Positions 7,701-10,266 of a DNA stretch of 10,266 nucleotides are shown here, in pieces. The notes beneath the pieces are model-generated. The model did not search any database. It was not told where the DNA came from and saw only the letters and a list, made by a program, of their open reading frames with translations. Position 1 is the first letter of the stretch, and the number at the start of each line of letters is the position of its first letter. Source of the DNA: Bacteroidota bacterium (lineage in GTDB: Bacteria; Bacteroidota; Bacteroidia; Bacteroidales; B18-G4). Position numbers and translations under genes: made by a program. The stretch lies in NCBI GenBank assembly GCA_030635045.1, contig DAOVZP010000026.1, positions 1 to 10,266 on the forward strand, written 5' to 3'.

Positions 7701-8682
7701 GAAAACAGCAAGGCTGATCGAAGAGAAGATCATAGAGTATAATGATTACCGTGAGCAGATCGATAAGCTGAACGAAGCATCCCTTCAAACATTTTATTCG
7801 CTTATGCTCAATAAAACGATGTTTGTGGTCAGGCAGATCAGCAAGGAGTTGCATCAGCCTAACAGCTCCGGGTTTATCGGTAGAAACGAAAAATATGCCA
7901 TTGCTCATGAAGATCAGGCGACAATGTTCGATAGCATCCCGAAAAAGTGGAGGATCAACCAGGTACTGCTCAACAATTTCACTAAACTGGAGCTGGAACT
8001 TTTCAACTTCATAACCCATGCCAAGGACATACTGTACAGGCTTCATCAGTCGCTGGACAGGCAGATCGATCATCAGTATCTGTCATATTTGAATAACATT
8101 GAAGCTGCAAAGCATCATTCAACACAGATCTTTCACGACACTCTTGCCGATGCAGCATCACAACTGGATGAAGAGAAGTTCGAAGAAGACTGGGATGAAG
8201 TCCTCACTGAAAGCATGGATGAACTCGAAACATATGCTGATGAAGTCGTAAATAAGATTGACTTAATAGAAAGGACAATTTTCGATAATTTCAAAACATC
8301 GCAGTTTAACGATCACAGGTCTGTAACCCTCAGGGCAAAAAAGATGGTAGATTACATCCTGCATCAGGAATTCATGGCGCCTGTTAAAGCGGCAACAGAA
8401 GAAACACGTGACTGGTTCTTTGATGAGATCATAGGAACAAAAGAAATTATCGAACAGAGCATGACTGTGTTGAACATGCTCAAAAATGATGTTAGCAAGG
8501 CGGTTGATATGCCACAATTATCGGAGACCATTGCTACATTTAACAAGCAATTGCAAAATACTGACAAGAATAAGCTGCGCATGCTGAACCAGCTTCGGGA
8601 AAGGACCAATGCCCTTGCCGATAAATTCTCACTTAATGCCATTACGCGCAGAAACAGCGTTTTTAGAAAATTCATCAGATAG
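4747..8682 (+). CDS. Cation-chloride cotransporter (SLC12/NKCC-like) with a very long soluble C-terminus
   Basis: A 1311-residue inner-membrane protein. Residues 15-420 form a 12-helix APC-fold core that matches eukaryotic cation-chloride cotransporters: ILTILGVIMYMRLGWVVGQAG (18-38, TM1), GGIYYILSRSLG (72-83), FFPAVTGFTAGVAMSGDL (205-222, TM6), ATLSSALGGILGGPRILQAM (284-303, TM8) and LNVIAAIVSMFFIAAYGFIN (343-362, TM10). By recalled alignment with NKCC1, K+-site Tyr105, Pro207 and Thr210, Na+-site Ala284, Ser287 and Ser288, and Cl--site Tyr358 are kept. This suggests Na-K-Cl symport. Residues 421-730 are the SLC12 cytosolic domain (RPNIILFSGG 458-467, then alpha/beta segments such as SDIVFLGIPD 684-693). 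Residues from about 765 to 1311 are a charged helical extension that I do not recognise. The start is fixed by a TGA two codons upstream. The 1311-codon frame is unbroken, and the acyl-CoA synthetase follows after 43 bp. Confidence 0.9.
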   Translation: MAVKKKFGAFSGVFTPSILTILGVIMYMRLGWVVGQAGIITAIGIIMLAHIISITTGLSISSIATDKKIKTGGIYYILSRSLGLPMGGSIGITMFVGTALSISLYIIGFCENFLGIEMIRNITGMGNTIQDFRILGSIILVMLIVIAYISTSIAIKTQFFILGAIVLSLASIGIGLFTGDTSSGENASWLPVAEGVSLTTVFAIFFPAVTGFTAGVAMSGDLKNPQKNIPFGTMTAIVTGLLVYIALALGFGLLVDRQLLLEDNNFLMKIAWSSPLVVAGIWGATLSSALGGILGGPRILQAMSRDRITPKIFGKGYGINSEPRNALLFTFLLAEGGILIGDLNVIAAIVSMFFIAAYGFINIAFALERWASADFRPSFRISKWVGIIGFAACFGVMFKLDTPVMFLAMIILAGIYLYIKRKKLELDFGDVWQSVWTAIARSILHRIDRKGLEERNWRPNIILFSGGSKNRPHLIQFGKDLTGNQGFLSNFDLILNSSSSTLFKKRLQAADDDQARDNEGMFTRRQECKNIYEGIEAIASTYGFSGVEPNTVLFGWGRQSQDPVRFARMIRSLSELDLNILMMDYDKDHGFGKHEIIDVWCRGGGNNCNLVLSLIKFMWLSENWKNARIRILMINSINDEKESLIRDVEDILETIRMDAEIKVINNQIEKRPVNELIEVESSNSDIVFLGIPDIREGAEQDYVNQVNRLCQNVSTVVLVKASSYFKDLEIGRSKGMFKQEKSDYTDGDVDLVISRKLKVPEIDYPADTASAEQLRIIYNEVKVMNEEVFNTLIVDLFSLNRSVYAEIVKSSGKLLEELKDELPSIKGLDDWKERISDTYRAIFGKTLEIIHKQEDTAFIEQEEILRNAVDLFKEKCSAIILQAPEIMFKGIRRSDLSLKSGDSWKTIRYKLRKQLLYGSFSGTKKQKVRYRKLIASHFNNQIFAELTEVFQNWGMISLQQVIKTQGLNNRIFDHYFLLNKLNPEEKTARLIEEKIIEYNDYREQIDKLNEASLQTFYSLMLNKTMFVVRQISKELHQPNSSGFIGRNEKYAIAHEDQATMFDSIPKKWRINQVLLNNFTKLELELFNFITHAKDILYRLHQSLDRQIDHQYLSYLNNIEAAKHHSTQIFHDTLADAASQLDEEKFEEDWDEVLTESMDELETYADEVVNKIDLIERTIFDNFKTSQFNDHRSVTLRAKKMVDYILHQEFMAPVKAATEETRDWFFDEIIGTKEIIEQSMTVLNMLKNDVSKAVDMPQLSETIATFNKQLQNTDKNKLRMLNQLRERTNALADKFSLNAITRRNSVFRKFIR

Positions 8683-8725
8683 TATAATAAAACAGGCCTG
8701 AGGGATGGCCAAAACATAAAGAAAG

Positions 8726-10266
8726 ATGGTCACACAAGCACTTATACATCCGGGAAGTATTGTAGTAGTTGGAGGTTCCAATGATGTCGGCAAGCCCGGC
8801 GGCAAGATCCTGAAAAACCTTATTGACGGCAAGTTCAAGGGAGAGCTATATGTAATAAATCCTAAAGAATCCGAAGTATTAGGTATTAAATGTTATAACG
8901 GTCCCTCGGCATTACCTGATGTTGACCTGGCGATTATTGCCATCGCGGCGAAATACATCCCCGAAACGGTTGAGGTACTGGCAAGGGAAAAAAATACACG
9001 CGGATTTATCATCCTGTCTGCCGGATTCAGCGAAGAAAGTGAAGAAGGGGCAGAACTCGAAAAGCATATCGTTGACACGATCAATAGCGTTGGTGGCGGC
9101 CTGATCGGTCCCAATTGCATTGGCGTGATGACCCCCGAGTACCATGGTGTATTCACTTTGCCCATTCCAAAACTCGACATGCAGGGATGTGATTTTATCA
9201 GTGGATCGGGAGCAACGGCATGCTTTATCATGGAGGCAGGCCTCCCTATGGGGCTTCCTTTTGCAAGGGTTTTCAGTGTTGGCAACAGTGCCCAGATGGG
9301 CGTTGAAGAAGTCCTCCAATACATGGATGAAACCTATGTTGAGGGCGAGAGCCCGAAAATTAAGCTGTTGTATATTGAAAATATAGACAAGCCCATACTA
9401 TTGCTCAAGCATGCTGCCTCCCTCATCAGGAAAGGATGTAGAATAGCCGCAATAAAGGCTGGTTCTTCCGAGGCCGGCAGCAGGGCAGCATCCTCACATA
9501 CCGGGGCGCTTGCAAGTTCAGATCTGGCAGTTGATGCCCTCTTTAAAAAAGCAGGGATAGTCCGCTGCTATGGACGGGAAGAATTGATCTCAGTGGCAAG
9601 TGTCTTCATGTACCCTGAATTGAAGGGCGACAGGCTGGCTGTGATCACCCATGCCGGTGGCCCGGCGGTGATGTTGACCGATGCATTGTCGGAAGGTGGC
9701 CTTAAAGTTCCACATATTGACAATGAACATTCAGGTGAGTTGCTTGAATTGCTTTATCCGGGTTCTTCGGTTGCCAACCCCATAGATTTTCTTGCTACAG
9801 GTACTGCTGAACAGCTTGGGAGCATCATAGACTATTGCGATCAGAAGTTCGACGAGATCGATGGCATGGCTGTGATCTTTGGCACACCGGGCCTCTTTCC
9901 GATCTATGATGTATATGATCTTCTCGATAAGAAGATGAAAACATCGAAAAAGCCTATTTATCCCATTCTGCCATCAACTTATACGGCAACAGAAGAGATC
10001 AGGTCATTCATTGATAAAGGCCGTGTTATATTTTCCGATGAGGTTGTTTTCGGACGTGCCATATCAAAGATAAAAAAGAGTGATTCGCCTGCAGCCCAGC
10101 ACCCGGTACTTCCGGAAGTTGCTACAGTTCGGATAAGGGAGGTTATCGATAGCTGTGAGGATGGATATATAGAACCGGAAAAGATCCAGGCTCTACTGGA
10201 TGCAGCCGGAATCCCACGCATTCCGGAAGCCGTCGTCCACCAGATACAGGACGCCGTTGAAGCAGC
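8726..10266 (+). CDS. ADP-forming acyl-CoA synthetase (acetate-CoA ligase, fused alpha-beta), cut by right edge
   Basis: The frame is open from ATG 8726 to the window end (513 codons). Residues about 8-125 are a CoA-binding Rossmann domain (SIVVVGGSNDVGKPGG near 11-26), followed by GPNCIGVMTP (128-137). A succinyl-CoA-ligase-like domain holds His258 in SSHTGALASSD, the phosphohistidine motif of this family, close to the numbering in archaeal enzymes. A further ligase domain contains VITHAGGPAVMLTDAL (306-321). From about residue 465 the start of an ATP-grasp domain is visible (EPEKIQALLDAAGIP), so this is the fused alpha-beta form. Such enzymes convert acyl-CoA, ADP and phosphate to acid, CoA and ATP, giving substrate-level ATP in anaerobes, and can run in reverse. 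The acyl specificity (acetyl, propionyl, branched or aryl) is unknown. No N-terminal acetyltransferase domain is present. No promoter was seen in the 43-bp gap after the cotransporter. Confidence 0.88.
   Translation, partial: MVTQALIHPGSIVVVGGSNDVGKPGGKILKNLIDGKFKGELYVINPKESEVLGIKCYNGPSALPDVDLAIIAIAAKYIPETVEVLAREKNTRGFIILSAGFSEESEEGAELEKHIVDTINSVGGGLIGPNCIGVMTPEYHGVFTLPIPKLDMQGCDFISGSGATACFIMEAGLPMGLPFARVFSVGNSAQMGVEEVLQYMDETYVEGESPKIKLLYIENIDKPILLLKHAASLIRKGCRIAAIKAGSSEAGSRAASSHTGALASSDLAVDALFKKAGIVRCYGREELISVASVFMYPELKGDRLAVITHAGGPAVMLTDALSEGGLKVPHIDNEHSGELLELLYPGSSVANPIDFLATGTAEQLGSIIDYCDQKFDEIDGMAVIFGTPGLFPIYDVYDLLDKKMKTSKKPIYPILPSTYTATEEIRSFIDKGRVIFSDEVVFGRAISKIKKSDSPAAQHPVLPEVATVRIREVIDSCEDGYIEPEKIQALLDAAGIPRIPEAVVHQIQDAVEA

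Noticed and set aside
8693..8708. GGCC-N8-GGCC hairpin in the gap after the cotransporter
   Set aside because: The stem is only four base pairs and is not followed by a T-tract on the plus strand, so it does not qualify as a terminator.
8705..8719. ATG at 8705 before the acyl-CoA synthetase
   Set aside because: It runs four codons to TAA and is out of frame with the synthetase; the ATG at 8726 begins the recognised CoA-binding domain.

Overview
The window looks like a chromosomal segment of a Bacteroidota organism, most likely an anaerobic Bacteroidales-type bacterium. The evidence is three intergenic matches to the Bacteroidota promoter element TAnnTTTG, an aminotransferase N-terminus of the Bacteroidetes type (MPKIS..G..MP.SPIRKL), a secreted DUF1573 protein, and several short lipoprotein signal peptides. 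The ADP-forming acyl-CoA synthetase at the right edge points to fermentative or anaerobic metabolism. These are inferences from sequence features and recalled families; no database search was possible.

Layout from left to right. A FtsX/LolE-type ABC permease (minus strand, N-terminal 306 codons, cut by the left edge) diverges from a DUF1343 (NamZ-like, GH171) lipoprotein predicted to trim peptidoglycan. A 107-bp convergent spacer follows, holding two different short tandem repeats: six GAATWA hexamers and a YATCCAG heptamer run that touches the next stop codon. On the minus strand come a class I pyridoxal-phosphate aminotransferase and, upstream of it, a small exported DUF1573 protein. A clear intrinsic terminator lies between them. 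A 186-bp divergent spacer carries recognisable promoters in both directions. On the plus strand a small uncharacterised lipoprotein is followed 17 bp later by a 1311-residue cation-chloride cotransporter (SLC12 type). The start of a fused ADP-forming acyl-CoA synthetase follows 43 bp further on and is cut by the right edge.

The most interesting item is the cotransporter. Its transport core closely resembles animal Na-K-2Cl cotransporters, including residues known to form the Na+ and K+ sites. Its cytosolic part carries the usual SLC12 C-terminal domain and then a further soluble helical extension of about 545 residues that I do not recognise. The tight spacing of lipoprotein, cotransporter and acyl-CoA synthetase, with a good promoter only before the lipoprotein, suggests one transcription unit. 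The functional link between them is unknown. No RNA genes, CRISPR arrays, insertion sequences or gene-free stretches longer than 300 bases were seen.
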